From the NCBI GenBank assembly GCA_959347315.1, contig OY365816.1:27400215-27464214 (forward strand): a DNA stretch of 64,000 bases, given 5' to 3'. The translations under genes and the position numbers were made by a program. How positions within the stretch are numbered: position 1 is the first letter of the stretch; the number at the start of each line of letters is the position of its first letter. Shown one piece after another: positions 33,160 through 61,210 of this stretch. The notes under the pieces are model-generated. The model was not told the origin of the DNA. It searched no databases and saw nothing but the letters and a program-made list of their open reading frames with translations. This stretch comes from Bimastos eiseni (Eukaryota; Annelida; Clitellata; Crassiclitellata; Lumbricidae).

Positions 33160-33300
33160 CACACCGACCACCAGATGGCGCTAATGTGAATCTCGCGAGA
33201 CTTGGTTGCGACGGGAAGAGATCACGTGGTACTTCTGTTATCGATCGGTGTTGTCGGTGGCGCCGCCCAACGACTTAGGGCGACATCTGTAGACGGCGAC
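33160..33300. promoter_or_regulatory. CpG-rich motif cluster: CTCF-like, TCTCGCGAGA, E-box
   Basis: CCACCAGATGGCGCTA (33168-33183) matches the CTCF core. TCTCGCGAGA (33191-33200) is the exact BANP-type CpG palindrome of housekeeping promoters, and TCACGTGG (33222-33229) contains a CACGTG E-box. All three lie within 62 bp of CpG-dense DNA. This strongly resembles a core promoter, but no first exon can be recognised on either side. Confidence 0.45.
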
Positions 33301-33319
33301 GATGTAAACAGAATGGCTA

Positions 33320-33505
33320 GATGATTTACTGGCTGGCTTTTATCTTGTCAGCTGGCCGACTGGTGTATATGGCGACTTACGTACATGCCGACCGACTGGG
33401 TCCCTGGCTGACCGACCGATCAACTGACTAATTGAATGACTTGACTAGTGGGTTGGCTGGTTGGTTAGCTGGCAGGCAGGCTCACTGACTGACCGACTGC
33501 CGTTG
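33320..33505. repeat. GACTGGCTGG-type degenerate tandem repeat
   Basis: Iterated GACTG/GGCTGG/GACCGAC units. Confidence 0.6.
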
Positions 33506-33879
33506 AAGAAGAGATAGATTTGACTATAAATGGGTCCCATTCTTTTGTTTCATTGAATTGATTAGTTTCGGTCAAATTCAATGTCGACAAATTATCAACA
33601 GATCTGCCATTCAATCTCCGATCGTGGTGAACAAATGGCGTAGGGATACATCATCAGGCATTGGGTTGCAGAGGCCGACGATATAGATGTATATGGAGGA
33701 CCCTGCGAATACCAATACATCCCTCCACCTCCTGATGTGTGTGCGTGTGTATGTGCGTATGTGTGTATTGCGCAAGTCCTTCGCACACAAAAGTTGCTCT
33801 GCAGTACAACTGCAATTGCGCAGTCGACTTCCGAGCAAAAAACGTTGGAAGAAGGGCGATATAAAATTTCAGAATGAGT

Positions 33880-34660
33880 AAATAGTAAATAATGCCGGAA
33901 TCATCGCTTGCTACTAGGACAATCACAGGACCATCATTTCTTACCAAGAGCATCGTCGGTCTTCCCTTCACCGTCCACCTTGCTCATAATGCGTCTAGAC
34001 ATGGAACAGATGACACACCAACACACCATTATGTTTGCGACATTGCCTTCAGGCGCTATGGAAATTTCAAGATTAATACGAACAATGGGGCTAATCACAA
34101 AACTCAGTATCGAGTCAACGATATTATTATGCACGGAGGTCCAAGACAGGTTAAGCTGGCGGCCGGCTACCCAACCATAAAACCTCTGTAGGGTGAATGG
34201 GGGTACGCTTTTCCCACAATTGGGTCTGCTCCCTTCCCCCATCTTGGTTACAAGTAACGTGGATAAAATGTCATTTCGAGAAATTAACCAGAATGTTCTT
34301 AACATGGTCTATACAATAAAAAAAAGACATAATCGATACAAGACCACATAACTGACACAGTCAAAATGACTTATTCAATATAATTATAACAATATAATCT
34401 ATAAACTTTATTTTGCTAGTCCATCCCATTTTGGTTTTTCACATATATATTGCCATTTCCCATTATGGTAAGTTTCATTTATATTGTCCCTTCCCATTTT
34501 AATTAGTGACAGAGCAATGAAAAAGATAGTAGCAATAATAACCACATTAAAACATTAAAAAAAATATTACAAAGAAAAATGATATAAAGAAAGAATGGCA
34601 ATAATGCTACTGCGAACTCACAACCCGTGATCACGGGTTACCAATGGATCCATACGATCG
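33880..34660. other. No recognisable gene
   Basis: Frames of 90-123 codons exist on both strands between 33892 and 34305, but I recognise no family in them and they overlap one another. AT-rich from 34310. Confidence 0.35.
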
Positions 34661-34810
34661 TCGTTGGTCTTCACGTTGTCGTCGTCAGTGCCACAGACCT
34701 TTGCTGCTCCACGCCATCTATCACTACAGGAAAATCTGAAACAGCAAGAACATAATTCTTACAACCCCGAATCCAGTCTTCCAATGCATTGGTTAACCGA
34801 TGGTTTAGAT

Positions 34811-35420
34811 CAGAGGTGCTAAACCTGTGGTCCGCAAGATGGATCCTAAAATTTAGGTTGCTACTTTGACTTAGCCTGCTTGGCTGACATTTTTGAAGCG
34901 CTAAATAAACTGTATTCATTCACGCAAAAACACAAACAAACCGTTAGTGATAAATTGTCCTCATTTATGAAAAAACTTGATCCTTGGAAAAGAAGGATAA
35001 TGGTGTCAACTGAGATGCTTGATCATTTGTATGAATTCATGAGTAACAAAAAATGCTCAGATCAATAAGTAAAGATTGGTGAATTTAATTTATAGACATA
35101 ATTATATTCAATCACTGTTGGATAAATTTAACTTCTACTTTGCTGACCTAAATGTTCAGAAGTTTCCTTTTCTTGCAAACGTTGATTCATTAAATTCACC
35201 AAAATTTCAATTAAACCAAATCGTTGAACTGACAAGTGATAATACACTGAAAATGTTGCATCCAAGATTGAGCTTAATGAAATTTTGGTTACAAGCTTCA
35301 CATCAATATGCTATGGCAACTAGGAACCGACCGGGTAGACAATTTTTATCAATAAGGCCCACAGATTCAGATTATTTGAAAATAGGGCCTACTATGTCTT
35401 ATCGAGGTACAAACTGAGTA
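34811..35420 (+). pseudogene. hAT transposase remnant (ZBED5/SCAND3-like C-terminal region)
   Basis: Begins with a Charlie-type hAT terminus, CAGAGGTGCTAAACCTGTGG. From about 34869 the frame reads LADIFEALNKLYSF, then MKKLDPWKRRI, and stops at 35068. A second stretch continues with LLDKFNFYFADLN, IVELTSDNTLKM and LMKFWLQASHQYAMAT, the hAT C-terminal dimerisation region, to 35417. Much of the transposase is missing and the frame is broken, so this is a dead copy. The right terminal repeat was not found. Confidence 0.65.
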
Positions 35421-36090
35421 GTAGGCCTAGTACCATTGCCTCTTCAATCGTCGTCATGTATTGCGAAGTTTAAAATTATCTATTTTCTTAAAATGAGAGT
35501 TAATTAAATAGCGCTTTACAGGTGTAACAAATTAATAAAAAGAGACTTAAATTAATTGAACTGCGATTAGGTGCCATATAACATCAATGAAATTATTAAT
35601 CGAATTTTTAAAAAATTATGGTGTTCGTTTATTTAAACTATCTATTTGCATGTGTACAATTTGCCAAGGATAATACTTCCAAACAGTTAAACAAGTTAAA
35701 GTAAAAACATGGGTTTTTGGGACCTTGTTTTATTAACTTTTGGTAATCTGGTAGATGAGGCAATCGATCAATTTCCTTAAAAGATCATTTATGATGTAAA
35801 CTTGCCAGAGTGGAGCTGGTCAAGGAGGACTCGTTCGAGTGGGTAAACAATATTTAATTTTGTGCATTTTTGTCATTTTTGTCTCAATTTCTTATCTATG
35901 TCCGTACAAATTTGATACAGACTGTAGACTGTAGGTCGACGGGAACATACCGAGAGAAAAAAAGAGTAGAAAGAACTTCCATGAACCCAGGATCCAACGT
36001 TCATGCAAACTTCACGCAAACCAAGTTAAAGAGGGTAAAAATGGGATATTCGGCTGAGGCAAATATCAGAGGAAAGCAAAGATCAAGTGT
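35421..36090. other. No recognisable gene
   Basis: AT-rich sequence. Nothing supported beyond the hAT remnant. Confidence 0.4.
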
Positions 36091-36109
36091 CCAGATGACG
36101 TGGAAGGCG

Positions 36110-36395
36110 AATTGAATCGTAAGCCACACGACTTCTTTCTTCTATATTATTCAAATCTGCTTTCTCAACATTTCATTAACAATTGCAAACAAAATGTATA
36201 ATGGCAACACAGCGTAAAGTTGGGACAAAATGTGACAAGATGCCTACATAGGCTATCTCGAAATGGAATGCAGACGTTTATCGCTGCCGATCGAATCCTT
36301 TTCCGTTGCCTTCCAGTGCATTCATCCGGTCTTCCGAGTTGATGCTCCAAGTCACGGATCAGAGGAGTAGCATCTGAAATAATAAGACCATGGCG
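36110..36395 (-). repeat. Triplicated segment, copy 1
   Basis: About 260 bp shared with 36775-37015 and 37155-37375: GAATTG-ATC-TAAGC, ACGACTTCTTTCTT, TGCA-TGACAAGATGCCTACA and CATCCGGTCTTCCGAGTTG. Read on the minus strand, each starts after a pyrimidine-rich CAG (here TTATTTCAG ending at 36373 in genomic order) and opens a short frame; this one reads DATPLIRDLEHQLGRPDECTG. Confidence 0.6.
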
Positions 36396-36774
36396 TCACC
36401 AACCACATTGATCAGAGGAGACCACATAAAAGGAACATATCACGTTACTAGATGTGTCCCACGACCCATCCTATCTCGCTGCCTGTGATTCCAGGTTAAC
36501 TAGGAATTCAGACAATGGCACACCTAGAGTTTTACCATAAGCGGTGCTTTAAGCAAAGCAGGAGCCTGCAGCGAACCTGGTCGTGGCGATCTCCACAGGC
36601 AATCATGGAAAGTTCCTCCATTCTACATAATTGATCTAACAGATTCACAGAGAAACTAGTATTTAAAGCTTAAATAACACACAAACAATGCTCCTTCAAG
36701 TGAGGCAGATAAGTTAAGAGAGAAAGCGAAAAAAGGATAAATAATTCCGACGACATCTTAACACAAAGACGAGG

Positions 36775-37015
36775 AATATGAATTGGATCATAAGCTACAC
36801 TACCTCTTTCTTATAATTAATTATCTTGTAGAGATTTTCCAACAACAGCAACAAATTAAATTTACAAGAGCAACATAGCGCAGTAGTTGTGCAAGATGTT
36901 AGAGGACGCCTACACTCCTTGACGTCCTTCCATTGCCATTCAGTACATCCATCCGGTCTTCCGAGTTGTGGTGGTTGCTCCAGGCTCAGCATCCCAACAA
37001 GGAAATCCGAAAGAA
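36775..37015 (-). repeat. Triplicated segment, copy 2
   Basis: Shares CATCCGGTCTTCCGAGTTG, AACAGCAACAAAT and TTTACAAGA-CAACA with the other copies. The minus strand reads LEQPPQLGRPDGCTEWQWKD, equivalent to copy 1. Confidence 0.6.
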
Positions 37016-37080
37016 AGAGAGCGTGGTGAATCTTAGTATAATTCAACGTATTAGTTATTTAAACTTATATTTATCATGAT

Positions 37081-37111
<31 letters not shown>
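37081..37111. repeat. (TA)n microsatellite
   Basis: Pure TA run between copies 2 and 3 of the triplicated segment. Confidence 0.9.
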
Positions 37112-37124
37112 CTCTGTTATGCCC

Positions 37125-37375
37125 TAAACTTAACACAAAAACGCGGAATTCATACGAATTGGATCGTAACCTACACGATTTCTTTCTTATATATTGTCGT
37201 CTTTTTCCAACAGTAGCAACAAATAAATTTACAAGATCAACAAAGCGGAGTAATTGTGCAGAATGTGACAGGATGCATACACACCTTGACGTCTTTACTT
37301 TGCCTCAAAATACATTGCCTGTTCCAGTCCTTGAACACCTGCGAGAGATTATCTGAAAGGACAATAACATAATAA
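37125..37375 (-). repeat. Triplicated segment, copy 3
   Basis: GAATTGGATCGTAACCTACA, ACGATTTCTTTCTTATA, TTCCAACAGTAGCAACAAAT and CTTGACGTC match copy 2 closely. The minus strand has CTTTCAG followed by DNLSQVFKDWNRQ. Confidence 0.6.
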
Positions 37376-37695
37376 TTACGCAGATTTATAAGGCGCCGTA
37401 AACTCCGCCCTAGCCACTACAATGGCGCCGTACAACCTAAAACGAAAGTCAGCAGACAAGCTTTAGAAAGCAGAAACACTCAATTTAGTTTTGAAGGAGT
37501 CTACTGAGTCGGTCAATGTAACAATAGGTGACAATAGGTGGGAGACCGTTCCAACATCGCGGACCAGCGGCCGATAAAGCACGGTCTCCGAAACGCTCAA
37601 CCTCATCCTCCGTACACGGAGATCGGTGTTCACATATGAAGCGAGTCCCGAAGCAGAAACCGCGCAAATACCCGGGAGCTAATCATGGTGCATGT
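37376..37695 (+). repeat. Dispersed repeat family D, copy 2
   Basis: CAGATTTATAAGGCGCCGTA through GACCGTTCCAACATCGCGGA to AAACGCTCAACCTCATCC; counterpart of 23375-23665. Confidence 0.5.
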
Positions 37696-37799
37696 TAGCA
37701 TTGGTCGCCCAGTCATCGCCTTTGTATGGTCACCATTTCTGCCACCAGGACTGATGAGTGACAAGTTCATCCTGTTAATACTGATGGTGACCACAAAAG

Positions 37800-37920
37800 A
37801 ACAAGTTAAAGGAGCACGATACCTCCTATCCGGCTGTGTTGCGTGACCCATCCAACCTCGCAACCTGTTCAGCAGAGTTGAAGGTCTCCCGTTTCGCCCG
37901 TCTCTGAATACCTGAACGAA
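37800..37920 (-). other. Exon-like segment with splice-type borders (minus strand)
   Basis: On the minus strand, TTCGTTCAG is followed by VFRDGRNGRPSTLLNRLRGW and MGHATQPDRR and then GGAG|GTATCG. A diverged relative lies at 36435-36490. It aligns loosely with the frames of the triplicated segments. Either an exon array of an unknown gene or a degraded repeat. Confidence 0.25.
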
Positions 37921-38799
37921 CAAGAACATGGCGTTTGTTGCCGTTTGTCACCCATGATTTAGGCCTTGTTGAAGCCACTCATCGCTTGTGGGTGCGTCAG
38001 ATTCTCATTGAACGTCTTTATCGCTCTAGCCATATTTAACTCTAAACGCATTTGTGAGGCAGGCCTAAGCTTATTTTAAAATGTGCTATATTAAGTTTCC
38101 TCTTAACTATAGGTCTATACAGGTCAACATACTTGACTACGTATAAAAGCTTACATTGTTTATCCGTAAAGAATCAGAAAAATTATCACGGCAGAAAAGA
38201 GCAGACCACCGAAAGTTGCAGCAAAATAAAAAAATACAGAAAATCGCGCAATGTCGACATCAGAGCATACAAAATGAAATTGCTAAACAAAGTCGTTCAG
38301 CCAAGACTAAAAGATGATTTGCCAATGGTCATTGTTACAGGAAAAACGTTATGTAACTGCAGATGGAGAAATTCACTCACCCGTGACGAAGGCATCTGGT
38401 TGGCTGCCTCGAGGAGTCCCGGAAGAAAGACTTACATTCCCTTGATCTCTTCCTTAGACTGTGGACACATTGCCCAGCTGACCCAAACCTGTGGACGTTC
38501 GCCACCTTCTGGGAATTAGAAACTTGTCAACAACCGTTCCTAGAAAACCTCATAACCTGCGATTCCTCGATTTTCATAAATCATTGATACACTTCAAAAA
38601 TTTCCAGTTAGAGATCTGGCTAAAGTTAACGCACACACCTTCTATGTTATATCATACACTAAACACACAAGACTGAACCTTGACAGATGAAGATAGAGAT
38701 AGAGATAAAACCCTGACCTTGACATATGTTGCATCATTTTGTCTGATCGTACCATTCCATCTTTCTGGCTTTAGTCCCGTCTCCTCTTATTGAGTCCTA

Positions 38800-39190
38800 A
38801 AGATCATCCCAGCCAGTCTATCATCTGACGAATGGTCAGTCCTTCGTTCAATCGTCCGTCAGTCTGTAACCCATGTCTGACGTCAGTCCGTTCATCCATG
38901 TTGCAAGTCCATTCTCCTGACCGTTAGTCCGTTTGACCGAGCTTCCGCCCATCCATCCAGCTGTCCATCTGACCGTTGGTCAGTCCATAGACCGTCGATC
39001 CTTTCATACATCCGCCCTAACTGATCCCAACCAATCATCACAGTTCGTTCTATACCGCATCTGACAGTCAGTCTATCCAGTACATTCGTCCCATCCTAGC
39101 CGATCGTCAATCTGCAGGCACAGTCGGTCGTCATTCCGTGCATTCGTCAGGCCCCCTATCAGATTGTCCATCCATATGTCAGCCGTTTTA
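38800..39190. repeat. GTCAGTCCGTTCATCC-type degenerate tandem repeat
   Basis: Iterated TCCGTC/CAGTCC/CATCC units. No gene. Confidence 0.6.
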
Positions 39191-39249
39191 TTCAACCCAT
39201 GAAATAAAAGAAATGAAAATTATAATATTAATATTGAAAAATTTTTGTA

Positions 39250-39400
39250 ATCAGTTTTTCCCTTTTATTCCTTATTTCAGTTTTTCCACGTTTTCCCAAT
39301 TTCAGTTTTCCCCATTTTCTCCCATTTCAGTCTATTCCCTGTTTTCCCCATGTTTTCCAATTTTCAAAAATCTTTTACTTTTGGCTTTTAATTTGGAGTA
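39250..39400. repeat. TTTTCCC-rich degenerate repeat
   Basis: Iterated CCATTTTC/TTTCAGTTTTCCC units. Confidence 0.55.
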
Positions 39401-39429
39401 ATTTTTCAATTATCATTTACTTTTATTGT

Positions 39430-39720
39430 CATCCGGTTGAATAGATGGCTGACTAATGGATTGACTGCTGGATAGGCTGCCGGACGAATGCATGGAGTGA
39501 CGACCGACTGTGCTGCAGAGCGATGATTTGCCAAGACGGATTGACGATCGCATCAGAACGACTGACTGACTGTCAGGATGGACGGACGCTAGGTCGAACG
39601 GACAAGCGATCTGGAGAATGGACTTACAGCATGGATGAACGGACCGACGTCGGACATGAACTACGGACTAACGAAAGGGTGAACGAAGGACTAACCGTCG
39701 TCGGATGATGCACTGACTGG
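39430..39720. repeat. GACTGACGGA/GGATGGA degenerate repeat
   Basis: Roughly the complement in flavour of 38800-39190. Frames across it have no family resemblance. Confidence 0.55.
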
Positions 39721-39959
39721 GATGGTCGTAAGGACTCGACAGGACGAGACTGAACTGGAGCCAGAAAGATGGAATGGCACTATCAAACAGACAACGTAAA
39801 ATGCGTCAAGGTGGAGTTAATCTCGACCTTTATCCCCCAAGGTTTAGCTTGTACGTTTCGCAAATAATGTAACAGAAACTATGAGCACCAACATAAGCCA
39901 GATCTCTAACAGGAAATTCTTGAAATGCATCAAACGATGGAAATCAAAGAACTCACAGA

Positions 39960-40085
39960 GCCATACGAGGTGCTAAAGGAACCGTTGTTGGCAAGCTTCA
40001 ACATAGAAGGCGGCGAACGTCCACAGGTTTCAAATCTGTTGAGCACATTGCTCCATCGTCTAAGAGATTAAGGAGCAGCAATTGT
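39960..40085 (+). repeat. Inverted partner of 38455-38555
   Basis: GGCGGCGAACGTCCACAGGTTT and flanking GTTGTTGGCAAGCTTC are the reverse complement of the 38490-38550 segment with divergence. The plus strand reads EGGERPQVSNLLSTLLHRLRD, reminiscent of the STLLNRLR frame at 37860. Confidence 0.5.
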
Positions 40086-40524
40086 TCGTCCCAAGCCTTC
40101 TGACATCGTATCTACAGAATGAAGATGAGCACTCACGTGTTACATGCATTTACGACAACGCGAGGTTAAATAACAGGCGAACAACCACAAACTTAACCCA
40201 TAAATGAATTGAAGAACGAGTTTCTCTTTCGAAAGTCGAATGAAGCAATGACTGAGTGAAATATCAACGGTTAGTAGGCCTACCCAAAGAGTAGACTAAG
40301 AAGACAAATCAGAGTTACATAAACATACCACTTTTCAACCATCAACTACAGCCTTGCCACTAAGTAACCTGAAAGTTACATTGCGCTTGTCAAGAAACCT
40401 AATATACAAAGGAAATCTAATATGCCAATTAAATCAGACACACCAGCTAAAACAAATATATAGGCCATACCAACTAAATATAATATACCAACTAAATCAA
40501 ATTAAACTCCTCCACTGGTTGCAT

Positions 40525-40615
40525 TGCGCCAGTGCCAGTCCCAAGCCTGGATAAAGGAAGAGGGCGACTTTAGTGTCTTTGCTATCACACAGGGTCGTTA
40601 AACTGAAACAACCAA
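40525..40615 (-). repeat. Short dispersed repeat family A copy
   Basis: GCCAGTGCCAGTCCCAAGCC, TGGATAAAGGAAGAGGGCGA, CTATCACACAGGGTCGTTAA, ACTG. Confidence 0.75.
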
Positions 40616-40854
40616 ATCATACATGAACTGAATCTCCATATCATGGTGTAATTAATTTTTACTTATTCTGACCGGATGCTATTCTGACTATTAAGTCATT
40701 TGGTGACTTAAATGATGCACACGTCATAAATTACGAAACATGAAGCCAGTTCTAATATGAACATAAAGGTTCTGCAATGTATCGTACAAGTGATGTAAAG
40801 GACCAGTTGAACTCTTTAATTTAAATGGAGTACAATACAACACAACTGTAATTT

Positions 40855-41040
40855 TATATCGCCCTTCTTACAGTTTAGTTCAGAAGTGCACACACGCCTC
40901 AACGGCGCAACTGTATAGTTGCAAGGCAGAGCAATTGTGTGCGAAAGACTAGTTCAAGGTCCCTGCAGGTTCAGTGACTCCTCGGACGAGAGTCGAACCC
41001 GTTCACTCAGGGCGCACTGTGCGTTACGGGCCGACTCCAA
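40855..41040 (-). repeat. SINE-like fragment with B-box-type motif
   Basis: The minus strand contains GGGTTCGACTC, a good Pol III B-box, between CACAGTGCGCCCTGAGTGAAC and TCGTCCGAGG. The stretch AGAGCAATTGTGTGCGAAAG, ACTAGTTCAAGGTCCC resembles 59205-59240 in CUL3 intron 16, so this is a dispersed family. No A box was confidently placed. Confidence 0.4.
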
Positions 41041-41569
41041 TTTGAAATATTAGCATAACACGGAATTATGTCCACTGTCGATTTCACAAAGCTCACGCCC
41101 ATGTATTATCAAATTTATATAACTGGACTGGTGTTAACGTTTTATGGCACATATCCATATGATATAAGTCCATCTGCCTAGAACGACTCGTGCAAAACGT
41201 TACACATAACGTTGCATTTGACTTGACGAGTAATATTTCGTTCCATACCTGAGTGGCCTCAGACTCGCGTGCATTGACGAAGTAGCTGGGTTGGCTGAGT
41301 GGGTTCGCTCCTGTCGCAGTCCTCTCCCGTTGAAACGAATCCTCCAAGTGAAAATTCTCCACTCCTCGTAAGCGCACGAGTGATAGTCTCATCTGCTGTT
41401 CTTCTCAGCTGTCTCTTTCCGCGTTTAAATACAGGACGCACCCACAATTAAGTCCATATAAATGAATTATAATAAGCTATGCGTATTAGACTTTTATTAT
41501 ATAAATCGCATCTTACTCTGCTTACAACAACTCATATTGCCAAGTTTAATCCCGACACTGTATGCACTC

Positions 41570-41710
41570 TGACAGTGCCAGTCCAAAGCCTATGGGCGTG
41601 AACTGCTAGCGACCTCAGTTGCTTAGTCTCGGCGTATGAGGCTTCGTTGGCAATCTTCTCCCTCGCAGTCTGAGCTTACCAGCGAGAGTGCAAGGTTAAT
41701 GTAGGCCTAC
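41570..41710 (+). repeat. Family C copy 3 following a family A scrap
   Basis: CTGACAGTGCCAGTCCAAAGCC is a family A edge. It runs straight into GTGAACTGCTAGCGACCTCA, TTGCTTAGTCTCGGCGTATG of family C, suggesting that A and C are parts of one larger element. Confidence 0.5.
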
Positions 41711-41734
41711 TCATTTTTCTTCAGATTTCAGACC

Positions 41735-41935
41735 AAAACAACACCCGCCTTAATAGTTAGCCTGCTCTGCCTCCTATGACCCTCTGCTTGCAAACTAAAC
41801 TCTGACCTTCCCAGGCCACCCCTCTGATTCGACGCAGCACTCGTGAATAGGCTGATGCCCTACGCTTCGCTTCGCTTCCGAGTGGCGCTTTAGAATTTGG
41901 TGATTACTATTACGATTACCAATGGTTAGGACCCT
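41735..41935 (+). repeat. LINE-type 3'-end fragment, family B3
   Basis: Ends GAGTGGCGCTTTAGAATTTG followed by ATTACGATTACC. The CGACGCAGCACTCGTGAATA block recurs in reverse at 32690. Confidence 0.55.
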
Positions 41936-42237
41936 GGGCTGAGCTCTAAGCACTCACCTAATAATCAATTGCGCACACTCCGTGTCAACCGAAGGAGGGA
42001 CTAAGATTAGTCACAGTCAAAATAATAATCAATTGCGCAGTCATTATGCAACCAGGTCATATGCAAATATGGGTAAAGTGATTGGATGGCATCGAAATAT
42101 GTAAACTCCGACCAATCGCGTTGAAGCGATTATAAAACAGTGTCATATTTAAATAATTTATTCGAAGTACATTTTTGAGCTAACACGAAATTTAAATAGC
42201 ATGCTATACAAAAGTATAGCCATTAATTTTGACTCTC

Positions 42238-42345
42238 CTGCCGATTCTGTTTTGATTAAGCGCCTGTGTATAAGGCAATAAGCTAGTTCCCGCGACTTGG
42301 CTTTTGTGGGCGCTGTAGAAATGCTGGGATTACGATTATGTATGC
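42238..42345 (+). repeat. LINE-type 3'-end fragment
   Basis: AAGCGCCTGTGTATAAGGCA, CCCGCGACTTGGCTTTTGTG, GGCGCTGTAGAAATGCTGGG and an ATTACGATT tail. The complement of 42650-42725 (CCCAAGTCGCGGGGACT) is a partial partner. Confidence 0.5.
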
Positions 42346-42514
42346 TTTTACAAACGATATATATATATACATCATGATAAATATAAGTTTAAATAACTAT
42401 AATACGTGACCATTCGCATTATTGGAGAAAAAATTGAGAATTCTGTGGAATCTGGAGTAAACTTAATCTTGCACCAAAGATCATGATAAGCATACTGATT
42501 TCTATATGTATACT

Positions 42515-42598
42515 TTCATATATATATATATATATATATCATATATAAATATAAAATATAATATATATATATATATTATATATATATATATATATATA
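42515..42598. repeat. (TA)n microsatellite
   Basis: Several TA runs with AAATATAAAATA interruptions. Confidence 0.9.
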
Positions 42599-42879
42599 AC
42601 GAACGAAACCCACTTCTCCGTGACGCATTGGCACATCAGCATTGTATTGTAGCCTTCTCAAAAGTAACAATGACCTTAAAGAGTAAAAGGCTTCGACGCC
42701 CAAACTCCCAAGTCGCGGGGACTGATATAGGCCTATAATTAAGAGATGAGTGGGACGATATTGACAACAAGGCTTAGTAACACTAGATGAATAAGACAGA
42801 GCTTGAAATAGAACGTCATATCTTTTCTTATCAGGACTTATTGGGAGAAAGTTTGAATCTGTATCCATTTCAATCAAGT

Positions 42880-43355
42880 TGAATTATTAAGTGAAGTTGA
42901 TTTATTATGAAACCAGACAGCATACTTTTCACAATTCTGTCACTTCACAGCGTAATAATTAGACCTTCTCTAATGTTATTACGCAGACTGCTTTTTTGGA
43001 GTTATGAATCACTGCAGATTGTTTTCTTGCTTACTTAATCCGAAGAACTATAATTTTGACTTCGGTGTTCTTGAACCCGAAGTGCCCACAAATCATTTCG
43101 CTGTAATGAATTATGATTGAATAGGCATGTTGCCATCTGGCGAATATAACCAAATCGAGTTGCTCAATAACTGACCGCTTCACCACCAACTTATTACGCT
43201 GCGTAAAATCTATTTTCGCGAAAGTTTTATTACAACGAAAGCTTGTTCATGATTTCAATATACATAAGGAATTTTAAATTTAAAACAATTCTGGTTTGTT
43301 ATTAGATAGTCCTGTTGGTCTGCCAATGATAACAGTGGACTATTTTCTATCGTTA
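42880..43355. other. Upstream flank of CUL3, no gene
   Basis: AT-rich; no coding or repeat feature recognised. Confidence 0.4.
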
Positions 43356-43361
43356 TTGGGT

Positions 43362-43400
43362 TCGTAACAATGGCGGCTGCGATCAGTGACGAAAGAAAAT
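43362..43400 (+). promoter_or_regulatory. Candidate CUL3 core promoter element (YY1-like AACAATGGCGGC)
   Basis: AACAATGGCGGCTGCGATCA about 300 bp upstream of the CUL3 start matches the AAxATGGCGGC motif that often lies just downstream of transcription starts of housekeeping genes. The ATG inside it opens only ten codons. Placement of the start site is inference. Confidence 0.35.
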
Positions 43401-43668
43401 AAATAGCAGAATATTGCATTTTCAAATAAAAATAAGCGTACATTTTTTGCTGTTCATGGCGATAATATCGCTAACTGTTAACTAACTTGTAATATCGTTT
43501 ACATCTGTCTGAAATTCCGCGTGGTTGGTTGTAGACGTTTATTTTCTTAAAGGTGTAATTGGTTGGCTACGGGATAAGGGGCCGAGATTTAGAAACAGGA
43601 GCCAACAAATAAAAGGACTTGGAAGTGCGTCGTCACCTTTCGCCAGCTGTAGATCGAAAATTTCCAAA

Positions 43669-60829
<17,161 letters not shown>

Positions 60830-61179
60830 AGGAGCAGCTTCGCTGGGGTGGACTGGGAGGGTCGTCAGTCGCGACCCTCTCCTCTCGGCTGCTTTTCTTT
60901 TGTTGTCGGTCGAACGCTGCAACCGAAACGTTTTCTCGGCCGACTGCGTTTAAAATAACTGTTAAAAAACTGACAAAAATCTTGGAAGCCCCTTTCTGTC
61001 TCTCTTTCTCTGTCTGTCTGTCTGTCTGTCGGTCTCTTTGTGTGTTGCTCTCTTAATCGTTGGTCGCCCGGAAGAACCTGCGTCGTCCTTATTAAATTTG
61101 CGTATTATTCTCTAATTTTAGTTTTCGCGTCTGGTGATTTTGGCTTTTAAAGGATTGAAATGTATGCATTTGCATATAT

Positions 61180-61210
<31 letters not shown>

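Noticed and set aside
33892..34305. Overlapping frames of 90-123 codons on both strands
   Set aside because: No motif recognised, no start context or splice partner. Chance opening cannot be excluded.
40960..41030. Possible tRNA gene on the minus strand near the GGGTTCGACTC motif
   Set aside because: No cloverleaf with acceptor and anticodon stems could be drawn and no A box was placed. Better read as a SINE fragment.
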